Shown here piece after piece: positions 27,788 to 35,021 of a stretch of DNA of 43,005 nucleotides; position 1 is the stretch's first letter; each line of letters begins with the position of its first letter. The stretch is from IMG/VR virus record IMGVR_UViG_3300030060_004770, positions 1 to 43,005 of that record, one strand, 5' to 3'. A program made the translations under genes and the position numbers. The stretch is from a virus. The notes under the pieces are model-generated. The model saw nothing but the letters and a program-made list of their open reading frames with translations, was not told the origin of the DNA and ran no database searches.

Positions 27788-28375
27788 TTATTCTCCAAAA
27801 TAACATATAATACCATGACCATCGTCTGTAGATGGTTGAACAGATAACCATCTTCCCATGTAATATCCAGCGCCAACTACTACTCTAATATTATTATTAT
27901 CTCCAGCGTTTCTACCACCAGTACCGTGGTCTTTATCGTTTGGATTAGTAAAATACAATATTTTACCATTACCAACAGTTACGTTAGCAGATGTTTTAAA
28001 TTGTTTAGCGTTGTTACCATTTGGATCTAACGCTGTTACAGTTGTACCGTAAGGAACACCAACACCATCTACAAAAAAACCAACAGACATATTATCTGCT
28101 ACGTTATTGGTCATTGTTACCACGTCAGCACCAGTAACAGCACCATCAATAGTGTCGTTGTTAGTACCAATATGAGCAGCTGCTTCTGTGTTCCAGTGCA
28201 TAGAACTATCAGCAGCTACAACTTTTACTAAAGTATTATCTGCAGAACCAGAGTTACCCGTAGCTTGTATTGCTATAATATATTTACCGTGTGGTGCTGT
28301 TATTTTATTATCTGTATGATCAGTATAAGCACTACCAGTTATTCTTGACGTCCAGTCATTTGTTACTATTGCCAT
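27788..28375 (-). CDS. Putative virion surface (decoration/fibre) protein, 195 aa
   Basis: A 195-residue protein rich in Gly, Asn, Thr, Ala and Val with no Cys except near the end. It is probably all beta (GKYIIAIQATGNSGSADNTL, VGAGYYMGRWLSVQPS). The stretch DGAVTGADVVTMTNNVADNM, followed by a GVGVPYGTTVTAL segment, resembles beta-rich phage surface proteins. It sits between a holin-like gene and small conserved genes ahead of terminase. I cannot name the family. A decoration or head-fibre role is a guess from composition. Confidence 0.68.
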   Translation of the reverse strand: MAIVTNDWTSRITGSAYTDHTDNKITAPHGKYIIAIQATGNSGSADNTLVKVVAADSSMHWNTEAAAHIGTNNDTIDGAVTGADVVTMTNNVADNMSVGFFVDGVGVPYGTTVTALDPNGNNAKQFKTSANVTVGNGKILYFTNPNDKDHGTGGRNAGDNNNIRVVVGAGYYMGRWLSVQPSTDDGHGIICYFGE

Positions 28376-28379
28376 AATT

Positions 28380-28766
28380 TTATTTTTTTACTTTTTCTAG
28401 TGATCTACCGCCAAAATAAGCACCAATCACTGTTATTAATACTAGTTGTAATAAGTCTACCCATGAAGCTTTAACTTCAAATGATATAACTCCAGCATCG
28501 ATAAATATCAATAATACTGTTGATACACATAGAAATATTAAAACTAGTGGTCTTATATTTTTACTTAGCCATGAGTCAGATGCCATATCAACCTTCCATC
28601 TTTCTGTTACTTGCTTTTGCATTTCAGCTTCGTAACCCATAATCATATCTTTAATTTTATTTTCTGCCTCAAGCTTTTCTTCTTTTGATGTATGTAAGTT
28701 GTCTATAACTCCACCTACATTTTTTATTAAGTCTGCGGCTCCACCTGCAAATAATTTATTTAACAT
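28380..28766 (-). CDS. Holin-like protein of the GTA_holin_3TM type (128 aa)
   Basis: A 128-residue protein. The N-half is helical and charged (DLIKNVGGVIDNLHTSKEEK). QVTERWKVDMASDSWLSKN then leads into two hydrophobic helices, IRPLVLIFLCVSTVLLIFID (~70-90) and WVDLLQLVLITVIGAYFGG (~102-120). The sequence R-W-x-x-D-x-x-S-D-S-W-L-S-K-N-x-R-P just before the membrane part is characteristic of the GTA_holin_3TM family (PF11351, recalled). It would form the inner-membrane lesion that permits lysis. No endolysin was recognised beside it, so the partner enzyme may lie elsewhere. Confidence 0.82.
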   Translation of the reverse strand: MLNKLFAGGAADLIKNVGGVIDNLHTSKEEKLEAENKIKDMIMGYEAEMQKQVTERWKVDMASDSWLSKNIRPLVLIFLCVSTVLLIFIDAGVISFEVKASWVDLLQLVLITVIGAYFGGRSLEKVKK

Positions 28767-28778
28767 TTTGTATATTTT

Positions 28779-29183
28779 TTATTCTTTTCTATCTCTCATT
28801 ATTTGAGCTTCACGATCAAGTGTTTTAATAGTTGCCTTTAATTTTTTTCTTTTTTTATTAGCTTCTGGACTATTATCTCCTTCTAAATCCATTAAATCGT
28901 TTTGCTCTAAATAACCAGCTCTATTGTCATAATCAATAATTCTTTCTCGTTTTACAAAATCACTTCCAACATTTTTTTCGTCAGCTTTCATTTCTGCTAT
29001 ACCTTCTTTTGGATCATCACCTTTATAACCTCTACCATATATCCAAGTGCCTTCATTTTCACCTGGCTGTAATTTTATATTTTGCTCAGGTATTGGCCCT
29101 TGCATTGGACCGTCTTTTTTCTTTTTATCTTTTTTAGCTGGTGAGTTACCGTAGCCACTAAAGCCCTTCATTTTATATCCCAT
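28779..29183 (-). CDS. Tagged basic protein with MGYKMKG...SPAK N-terminus (134 aa)
   Basis: A 134-residue hydrophilic protein beginning MGYKMKGFSGYGNSPAKKDKKKK. It is charged throughout and ends in a helical Lys/Arg/Glu segment (KKRKKLKATIKTLDREAQIM). I chose the ATG at 29181-29183 because it gives the same MGYKMKG start as the gene at 29870 and avoids the preceding gene. A longer in-frame start at 29246 would overlap that gene by 53 bases. Function is unknown. The N-terminal peptide links it to the other tagged proteins of this operon. Confidence 0.7.
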   Translation of the reverse strand: MGYKMKGFSGYGNSPAKKDKKKKDGPMQGPIPEQNIKLQPGENEGTWIYGRGYKGDDPKEGIAEMKADEKNVGSDFVKRERIIDYDNRAGYLEQNDLMDLEGDNSPEANKKRKKLKATIKTLDREAQIMRDRKE

Positions 29184-29193
29184 GTTTTTATTT

Positions 29194-29562
29194 TTAATGT
29201 TTTTCCCATGGAAAATTTTTACTGCCTTCTGGCATCCATTTTCCATCGTATAATATGTATCCGTTTTCTCTTGGGTAATTTTGACCGTCCCATGTTATAT
29301 CATTGTCTGTATACTTAAGCCTACCTATTTTCATATCTGTTAGATGTTTCATTTCGTGAGTAAGTATTTCAGATTCTTCTTGACTACCAGGTGTTACATC
29401 TACACTAATAAATATTGTACCGTCATCATTAGCCTCACCTTGTATATCTTTACCTAATTCTTTTCTAAATAAAGGTGTGCCTGGCGCAGCTTCCTCTGTG
29501 TGGTTAGGGAACTTTAGTGTTCTAACCTTGCTATGTGTTTGTTTTGGTAGTTTAAAAGCCAT
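29194..29562 (-). CDS. Small putative zinc metallopeptidase (HExxH, 122 aa)
   Basis: A 122-residue protein starting MAFKLPKQTHSKVRTLKFPN. It has the zincin signature THEMKHLTDM at residues 68-77 (H69, E70, H73), on a helix preceded by an acidic strand segment (TIFISVDVTPGSQEESEIL). Downstream come YTDNDITWDGQNYPR and EGSKNFPWEKH. The fold is short for a peptidase and a third zinc ligand was not assigned. I recall similar small HExxH proteins in other marine phages. The MAFKL start places it with the tagged family. It could be a virion-packaged or assembly protease, or a structural zinc domain that has lost activity. Confidence 0.7.
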   Translation of the reverse strand: MAFKLPKQTHSKVRTLKFPNHTEEAAPGTPLFRKELGKDIQGEANDDGTIFISVDVTPGSQEESEILTHEMKHLTDMKIGRLKYTDNDITWDGQNYPRENGYILYDGKWMPEGSKNFPWEKH

Positions 29563-29564
29563 TT

Positions 29565-29870
29565 TTATAATCCTTCCATGTTATCTAAGTCACCTGTTTT
29601 AGAAACTATGTCTTGCACGTTCATTGCTTGAGCATTGTCTTTTTCTTCATCAGGATTGTAATCGCCAGCTTCTTTTCTTGCTGTAAACTTACTCATTACG
29701 TCTTTAGCTCCTTGGTGAACCCCTCTAGCAACAGTAGCCCAACCTGGTTCTCTATAATCAAGCTCTACGCTATCAAGATTTTTTTGAGCGTCAACTAGTG
29801 CTGAATCACTAACTTTAGCTGGAGACTTTTTCTTGCCAAAAAAAGTTGGCCCTTTCATTTTATATCCCAT
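29565..29870 (-). CDS. Tagged protein with MGYKMKG...SPAK N-terminus (101 aa)
   Basis: A 101-residue protein whose start, MGYKMKGPTFFGKKKSPAK, parallels the start of the gene at 29183. The remainder is hydrophilic and helical (DSALVDAQKNLDSVELDY) with an acidic end. It shows no catalytic motif, membrane segment or Cys. Only the first ~20 residues are shared with the other family members, so the peptide, not the body, is the common element. It is packed between the winged-helix gene and the HExxH gene with spacings of one to two bases. Confidence 0.7.
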   Translation of the reverse strand: MGYKMKGPTFFGKKKSPAKVSDSALVDAQKNLDSVELDYREPGWATVARGVHQGAKDVMSKFTARKEAGDYNPDEEKDNAQAMNVQDIVSKTGDLDNMEGL

Positions 29871-29871
29871 A

Positions 29872-30312
29872 TTATCTATCTTTATCTTTAATCATATCGT
29901 CTATAGCTTTGTTATAAACTTTATCTGTATATGATTCGTTATTGTAAAAAATACTTCGTTCAGATGTTGGTAAATCTTCTTCACCTAAAAGTATTCTGTA
30001 TATTCTACTTATCATTTGACCACATTTAAAAGATGTTTTAAACACAGAGTATTTTATACTAGTTCTGTTTCTGTGTCTCCATACTTCTATCCAACCATCT
30101 CTTCGTAGTCTTTCCCAACGGTTTTTGTCCCATGAATATGTATAAGTACCGTCTAAAAACTCTTGTCGTGTAAATCTTTTTTTACAATCTAAATAAATTA
30201 ATAATTCTAAATCTGCATCTTTTAACCCGTAAGTTTTACAGACCCACTTTCTAGTGAGCCTGTAATACTTAAGGATATTCATATCACGCAAATCTTGCGC
30301 GGTTAGTCTCAC
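29872..30312 (-). CDS. MarR-like winged-helix protein (146 aa)
   Basis: A 146-residue basic protein with a winged-helix look. Helices come from KYYRLTRKWVCKTYGLKDAD and LELLIYLDCKKRFTRQEFLD, a recognition-helix region is WDKNRWERLRRDGWIEV, and a basic wing is WRHRNRTSIKYSVFK. The C-terminal helices could dimerise. This is the MarR-type layout, in which a helix-turn-helix senses or represses. In a late operon it could regulate late transcription or bind packaged DNA. I remember this protein type in other marine phages. The call is from pattern only. Confidence 0.6.
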   Translation of the reverse strand: MRLTAQDLRDMNILKYYRLTRKWVCKTYGLKDADLELLIYLDCKKRFTRQEFLDGTYTYSWDKNRWERLRRDGWIEVWRHRNRTSIKYSVFKTSFKCGQMISRIYRILLGEEDLPTSERSIFYNNESYTDKVYNKAIDDMIKDKDR

Positions 30313-30315
30313 TTA

Positions 30316-30651
30316 TTATACTGCGTAAGTAATACCAGCACAAGCTGTAATACCAGACTTTGCTAGGTAGATACCATTTTCTTCGTCAGCTATAACGATA
30401 AAAGGCTCTTTCATAGTACCAACAGCAGTAATTGCTTCAACTACAGCTTTTACAGATGCTTTTTCATCAGTACCAACAGTCAACTCAACTCTATCAGTAG
30501 CGTCACCAGCAGCAACGTCAGTAAGTCTTTGAGGACTAAAGTACAAGTGAATAGCTCCGTTAGCAGTGTCAATACCTCTAAGTGCTTCTAATGGGTAGCA
30601 CGTAGCATCGTTAGCAGCTAATGAGAAATACAAAAATTTTTTTGCTTCCAT
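30316..30651 (-). CDS. Conserved small late protein, possibly structural (111 aa)
   Basis: A 111-residue protein that appears compact and beta-rich (KKFLYFSLAANDATCYPLEA, NGAIHLYFSPQRLTDVAAGD, EPFIVIADEENGIYLAK). Its codon choice is less A/T-extreme than its neighbours, as for the capsid gene, suggesting high expression. I cannot name the family. It lies between groES and the winged-helix gene. A 70-base A/T-rich gap precedes it, the largest gap between coding regions in this stretch and possibly holding its own leader or promoter. Confidence 0.7.
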   Translation of the reverse strand: MEAKKFLYFSLAANDATCYPLEALRGIDTANGAIHLYFSPQRLTDVAAGDATDRVELTVGTDEKASVKAVVEAITAVGTMKEPFIVIADEENGIYLAKSGITACAGITYAV

Positions 30652-30721
30652 GTTCTTTTTTTTTAATAGTTAATAATTTGTTTTATGTTTTGTGTTTAAG
30701 GTTTAAGGATTATGGTTTTGG

Positions 30722-30979
30722 TCAATCTATTAGTACCACGTCACCAGATCTGATAACTTGGTATAATATATCTTTATATTGTACACCGTGTCCGGCGTGT
30801 TTATCGTAATATACGATATCGTTATCTTTTATACCTTCAACTAAATTACCAGTTGAAATTACTTTAGCCTTTATATACCTATTGTCATCATCTATATTTT
30901 CAGTCAATATAAGTCCAGCTACTTTTTTAGGCTCTATTTTTATGTTTTCTACTATTATGTAATTGTTAACTGCTTTCAT
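30722..30979 (-). CDS. groES: GroES-like co-chaperonin (85 aa)
   Basis: An 85-residue Cpn10. It has MKAVNNYIIVENIKIEPKK, the mobile loop with its hydrophobic tripeptide in VAGLILTENI (LIL; IVL in E. coli), KAKVISTGN, the GIKDNDIVYYDKHAGH strand and turn, and the C-terminal GDVVLID. It is about ten residues shorter than bacterial GroES. The heptameric lid would close the GroEL cavity encoded just upstream. Its start lies inside the end of groEL (14-base overlap), so the two are co-translated. Here groEL precedes groES, the reverse of the usual bacterial order. Confidence 0.85.
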   Translation of the reverse strand: MKAVNNYIIVENIKIEPKKVAGLILTENIDDDNRYIKAKVISTGNLVEGIKDNDIVYYDKHAGHGVQYKDILYQVIRSGDVVLID

Positions 30980-32531
30980 TGATTCTCATATTTGAAATTA
31001 CACAATTAGCAGACATTATAGTAGTTACAACAGAAACGGAATTTTTAAGTGCAGATTTAGTAACAAGCACAGGATCTATAATTCCAGCGTCTACCATATT
31101 AACGCTTTGTCCAGTTACAACATTTACACCTAACCCCTGCTTTGGCCTTGGCGCTATTTGCTCAAGACCAGCATTTTCAAGCACGGTGTCAAAAGGAGCA
31201 CGTATAGCACTCAATAATATTTTTTCACCTATATTTTCTGCTTTTATATCCTGAGACGCATTTAACAACGCTACACCACCACCTGGCACAATACCTTCTT
31301 GTAACGCTGCTTTTGTAGCATATATTGCATCTTCAACTCTATCTTTCTTTTCTTTTAACTCAACTTTAGAGTTAGCACCAACTTTTACCATACCAACACT
31401 ACCAGATAACATAGCAAGTCTTTGTTGGTGTTTTTTCTTAATAAAAGGGTTTTTATCTTCTTTGTCAATTAACTTTTGTATAGAGTTAATTCTTTCTTGT
31501 AGTTCTTGATCTGGAGCTTCAATAGTTAAAACAGTGTTCTTATCATCTGTGATAGCTGTGTTCGCTTCACCTAAACAGTCTATGTCTATTAAATCAAGAT
31601 CATCACCTAATTCTTCGTTTATTACTTTAGCTCCAGCCAAAAACGCTAAATCCTCACAAGTATCGTTTTTAGTAGGACCAAAGCCTGGTAAATCAACTAT
31701 ATTAACCTTAATGTTACCTTTTACCTTGTTCATTAGTAAAGCAGCTTTAACTTGCTGCTCAACTGGAGCAACTATCAATAACGACCTTTTGTTTTTTATA
31801 ACATGCTCTAATACTTTTTGTATACGTCTAATATTAGGTATTTCTGACATAACGATCAATACTAACGGATTATCAAGCTCACAGACTTGTTTATCTTTAT
31901 CAGTAACAAAATGTGGAGATGTGAGTCCTGAGTCTATCTGCACGCCGTCTACAATTTCAACGTATGTTTCTTCAGTTGGTGACTCTTCCATTAATACCAC
32001 ACCATCTTTACCTACTTTAGAATAAGCTTCTGCTATAATCTTTCCTAGTTCGTTATCATTGTTACAACTAATCGAACTAACAGATTCCAGCATATCGCCC
32101 TCGATCTTGACAGAAATCTTATTAAGGTAGTCATTTATTTTTTTAAGACCTGAATATATACCGTCTTTTATTTCTCTTACAGTAGATTCTTCATTAAGAC
32201 TAACTTGTTTTAACAAAGACTCAGCAAGCACAGTAGCTGTTGTTGTGCCATCACCTGCTTCTCTCACTGTGTTTCTAGCAGCTTCTTTTATAAGGGTTGC
32301 ACCCATATTTTCGACCGGATCATATAAGACTACGCTTTCTGCCACGGTTACACCATCTTTTGTAATCACCGGGTTACCTCGTGCGTCTTCATATATAACA
32401 CATTTACCACTAGCGCCCAAGGTTGATTTTACTGCTTTTGCAAGTTTTTCCACACCTGCATGTATTTTACTTTTTGCAAGATCATCAAAGGTCAAATCCT
32501 TGACAATCTCACTAGGTTGATTGATCTCCAT
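30966..32531 (-). CDS. groEL: GroEL-like chaperonin (521 aa)
   Basis: A 521-residue group I chaperonin. Equatorial nucleotide-binding motifs are intact: LGASGKCVIYED, ITKDGVTVAESV and GDGTTTATVLAES (residues 93-105), and near the C-terminus EGIVPGGGVALLNAS. The apical domain includes EIPNIRRIQKVLEHV. It is slightly shorter than bacterial GroEL (about 540-548) and ends NMRINESS without the usual Gly-Met-rich tail inside the cavity. That tail loss is common in divergent chaperonins. With the overlapping groES it forms a phage-encoded folding machine that may fold capsid or tail proteins in a host whose own chaperonin is unsuitable. Confidence 0.93.
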   Translation of the reverse strand: MEINQPSEIVKDLTFDDLAKSKIHAGVEKLAKAVKSTLGASGKCVIYEDARGNPVITKDGVTVAESVVLYDPVENMGATLIKEAARNTVREAGDGTTTATVLAESLLKQVSLNEESTVREIKDGIYSGLKKINDYLNKISVKIEGDMLESVSSISCNNDNELGKIIAEAYSKVGKDGVVLMEESPTEETYVEIVDGVQIDSGLTSPHFVTDKDKQVCELDNPLVLIVMSEIPNIRRIQKVLEHVIKNKRSLLIVAPVEQQVKAALLMNKVKGNIKVNIVDLPGFGPTKNDTCEDLAFLAGAKVINEELGDDLDLIDIDCLGEANTAITDDKNTVLTIEAPDQELQERINSIQKLIDKEDKNPFIKKKHQQRLAMLSGSVGMVKVGANSKVELKEKKDRVEDAIYATKAALQEGIVPGGGVALLNASQDIKAENIGEKILLSAIRAPFDTVLENAGLEQIAPRPKQGLGVNVVTGQSVNMVDAGIIDPVLVTKSALKNSVSVVTTIMSANCVISNMRINESS

Positions 32532-32562
32532 ATTATATTAAATTAAATTTGATTAAATTATT

Positions 32563-33621
32563 TTATTGATCTTTTTTATAATCTCTTTTGTCGTAGTTTT
32601 TACCAACGTTACCTTTTTTATCTTTTCTTACATTTTCACCTTTAACGTTTGTTCTACCTTGTATTTTATATTTATTTTTTACTTTATCTCTTTTACTTCT
32701 TGTTTTATTACTTTTCTTATTAAGTTTGTTTGATTGTTTGTTTAGCTTGTCAATTTGTTTTTGCAAGTCTTTGTACTCTTTAGAGTTTACATCCGTTATT
32801 TTGTCTCTTTGAGTTGTTAAATCACTTACGTAAGAATCTATTTCTTTCTTTTCGTTTTGATAATTTTCAATCTTTATATTAGCTCTGTTTTTCTTACCTT
32901 CTTGCTTGTCTAAGTACTTTTGTCTATTTTTAGCTCTTTTGCTTAACCTGTCTGCTATAAGATCTTGTTTACGTTCAACAGAAACACCGCTAGCTATATC
33001 ACCACCCATTAACATATTTTTCCAATCAAACTTTAAACCAAAACCTCCTTCACCTTTTGCTCTTTGGTATTTATCAGCAAGCTTTTGTGTTTTATCAGAA
33101 TATTTTTCAGCTTTAGTTCTTTTCTTACCACCATCTGAGTCATAAGCTTTGCTGTTAAGCTTTCTTTGCTTAGCGTCTAAATTTATTTGTGTTTTAGTTT
33201 TATATTTGTTTATATTGCCATCAAACCTTGTACCATCAGCTAATTTTCCATCTTCACCGTAATCGTAACCACCTTCACCAACATCTGTCTTAACAGAGGC
33301 GTCTTTACCAGATATATTAGTAATTTTACCAGTTTCTGGATCAACATCACCATCTGGACCTTTTTTAACATTTTTCATCGTAGCTGTTTCAGCTTTTACA
33401 TCTTCGTTCCAAGGTGTTGTTTCTTGTAGTCTTTTTTCTTCAGCAGCTTTTTTCTTTTTGTAGTCTAACTCGTCTTGAAGTTTATCAACTTTTGTTTGCG
33501 TAGTCCTTTTGTTTATATCGTCAGCTGGATTGCCTAAACCATCATCGTGATTATCTTTTAATGGCGAACTACCCATATGTTTAAATTTAGGAGAATTTCC
33601 TGATCTTAGTTTAAATGTCAT
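32563..33621 (-). CDS. Tagged Lys-rich coiled-coil protein (352 aa)
   Basis: A 352-residue, extremely charged protein. The start, MTFKLRSGNSPKFKHMGSSP, carries the long form of the shared tag. Residues ~195-320 form a continuous Lys/Asp/Gln-rich coiled coil (KQDLIADRLSKRAKNRQKYL, KQIDKLNKQSNKLNKKSNK). The C-terminus is basic. A segment DVDPETGKITNISGKDA is also present. There is no membrane segment or Cys. Function is unknown. Its basic nature would suit binding DNA inside a capsid. It lies upstream of groEL, separated by 31 bases. Confidence 0.72.
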   Translation of the reverse strand: MTFKLRSGNSPKFKHMGSSPLKDNHDDGLGNPADDINKRTTQTKVDKLQDELDYKKKKAAEEKRLQETTPWNEDVKAETATMKNVKKGPDGDVDPETGKITNISGKDASVKTDVGEGGYDYGEDGKLADGTRFDGNINKYKTKTQINLDAKQRKLNSKAYDSDGGKKRTKAEKYSDKTQKLADKYQRAKGEGGFGLKFDWKNMLMGGDIASGVSVERKQDLIADRLSKRAKNRQKYLDKQEGKKNRANIKIENYQNEKKEIDSYVSDLTTQRDKITDVNSKEYKDLQKQIDKLNKQSNKLNKKSNKTRSKRDKVKNKYKIQGRTNVKGENVRKDKKGNVGKNYDKRDYKKDQ

Positions 33622-33622
33622 A

Positions 33623-34633
33623 TTAACTTATATATTGTGAGCCGCCAAAATCATCTTGTACTTCAAAACCTCCCCCACCAGGTGTTTCTTGCGCGACATT
33701 GTTAAATATTGTTTTCATATCTTTTTTAGATAACTTTTTGTTAAAGCCATGAGGGTGTTTTTTATCATCACCAAAAAACGTAAACACTTCGTAAGGTATA
33801 CCTTTTTCTTTGTAATTTTCAGCTGTAACACCTTCCATCATTTCTTCTACAGCTTTAGCGTGTTTGTTAGTAAACTCCTCACCAGAAAAAGCATCGAATA
33901 TGCCTTCTTTTTGTAAAAAGTTTTGAGCTACCTTGTATCTAGCATAAACTTCTTGTGGTTTAGATAATTCATTATCTCCACCTCCTTTAGCTTCATGCAA
34001 TAAATTTTTAGTACCTTCTAGCATACCGTACTCTCCAGCTGTTACAGCGTGAGCACCTTCATGTATGTTTAGATCGTGTAATCTATTTTTTTGACTACCA
34101 TCATTAAAATATCTTTCTTGATAATAAATATTTGCACCTGGCATTAATCTATTATTAGTACTAGTTTTCATAATATTATCAGCATGAGCGTAGTCTATGT
34201 AATTACCTTCTTTGTCATAAGTGCTAGGTGCGTTAAATATAGTATTATCTAATCTACTTGTTCTGTCTTCAATTACATTACCATCTTTAGCATCAACTCT
34301 AACTATAGATCTTCCTTTATCTTTTTTTAATTCTTTTTCGTTTGGCGCTCTTAAGTATTCTGTATTATCTTCGTTCATTGCTATTTCATTAGCAAGTCTT
34401 TTTTTGTAACCTTCAGACTGTAAGTCTTGTCTTAGCCAGTCAGCACCACTTCCACCTTTTGGATCTATTATAGAACCGTCACTAGTTTGTTTATTCCACT
34501 CTTTTTCGTTCTTTTTATCTTGTTTTTTTGATATAAATGGAGATGACTTTGTTCTACTTGGCGTTACTGGACGTGAAGAACTGCCCAACGACTTAAATCT
34601 TGCTTGATTTCCTGATCTTAATTTAAACGCCAT
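33623..34633 (-). CDS. Tagged putative zinc metallopeptidase (HEGAH, 336 aa)
   Basis: A 336-residue protein starting MAFKLRSGNQARFKSLGSSS, then a basic Ser/Pro/Lys-rich linker with KSSPF. The core carries NIHEGAHAVTAGEYG (H191, E192, H195), a zincin HExxH on a predicted helix, followed by GTKNLLHEAKG and ELSKPQEVYARYKVAQNF, which contain possible third ligands. A YYQERYFND segment precedes it, and the C-terminus is Gly-rich. The layout resembles small phage zincins whose targets are unknown. The protein may process capsid or tail proteins (no prohead protease was found in the window), act on the host envelope, or be inactive. It is the first gene after an intrinsic terminator. Confidence 0.72.
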   Translation of the reverse strand: MAFKLRSGNQARFKSLGSSSRPVTPSRTKSSPFISKKQDKKNEKEWNKQTSDGSIIDPKGGSGADWLRQDLQSEGYKKRLANEIAMNEDNTEYLRAPNEKELKKDKGRSIVRVDAKDGNVIEDRTSRLDNTIFNAPSTYDKEGNYIDYAHADNIMKTSTNNRLMPGANIYYQERYFNDGSQKNRLHDLNIHEGAHAVTAGEYGMLEGTKNLLHEAKGGGDNELSKPQEVYARYKVAQNFLQKEGIFDAFSGEEFTNKHAKAVEEMMEGVTAENYKEKGIPYEVFTFFGDDKKHPHGFNKKLSKKDMKTIFNNVAQETPGGGGFEVQDDFGGSQYIS

Positions 34634-34640
34634 ATATTTT

Positions 34641-34672
34641 TTTTAAAAAAGGGGAGATTTTACTCCCCTTTT
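34641..34672 (-). terminator. Intrinsic terminator after the 97-residue gene
   Basis: AAAAGGGGAG and CTCCCCTTTT form a perfect 10-pair stem around a 6-base loop. On the minus strand a run of seven Ts continues directly from the stem, a classical Rho-independent terminator. It lies 4 bases past the stop of the upstream gene and just ahead of the HEGAH gene start, so it separates the first four genes of the late block from the rest. Confidence 0.85.
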
Positions 34673-34676
34673 GTTA

Positions 34677-34970
34677 TTAACTAAATGTTTTTACAACTTT
34701 TGGGCCTTTTACAGCATCTAATTTTTTAGAGAAATGGTCAATACTGCCATCAATTGCAGCTTCTGCACCTTCTATGGTTTCTCTACGCGTAACATCGTGC
34801 CAACTTTCCTTGTTTTCTGGCTCAGAACACTCCGTTTGGTAAAAACCATTAGGTAATTGTGTTATTCGCCAGTTAGATTTGTCAGCTAAATGCTTCCACT
34901 GGTTAATAGTTTGTTCATTCGGTTTAATATTGCTAGTATACGTACTAGTCTTGTAGTATAAGTAAGTCAT
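34677..34970 (-). CDS. Conserved small protein, function unknown (97 aa)
   Basis: A 97-residue protein with WRITQLPNGFYQTECSEPEN and ESWHDVTRRETIEGAEAAID, then a helical end with VKGPKVVKTF. I recall this family from other marine phages, where it is always of unknown function. It is a compact domain without the basic bias or N-terminal tag of its neighbours, so it may have a different job. It is followed at once by an intrinsic terminator, which makes it the last gene of the first late transcription unit. Confidence 0.75.
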   Translation of the reverse strand: MTYLYYKTSTYTSNIKPNEQTINQWKHLADKSNWRITQLPNGFYQTECSEPENKESWHDVTRRETIEGAEAAIDGSIDHFSKKLDAVKGPKVVKTFS

Positions 34971-35000
34971 TTTGGTTTTATTTTTGGTTAATACTTATGG

Positions 35001-35019
35001 TATAGGGTCTTTCCCTATA
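35001..35019. terminator. Short hairpin downstream of the PTKKMH-repeat gene
   Basis: TATAGGG and CCCTATA form a 7-pair stem with a 5-base loop, beginning 3 bases past the stop of the repeat protein gene. On the minus strand no T-run follows, so termination would be weak. It may instead protect the 3' end of the message or be neutral. Confidence 0.4.
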
Positions 35020-35021
35020 TT

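Noticed and set aside
29184-29246. Longer start for the 134-residue tagged protein
   Set aside because: It would overlap the HExxH gene and hide the MGYKMKG start shared with a neighbour.
31534-32025. 163-codon plus-strand frame inside groEL
   Set aside because: Antisense of a well-supported chaperonin gene.
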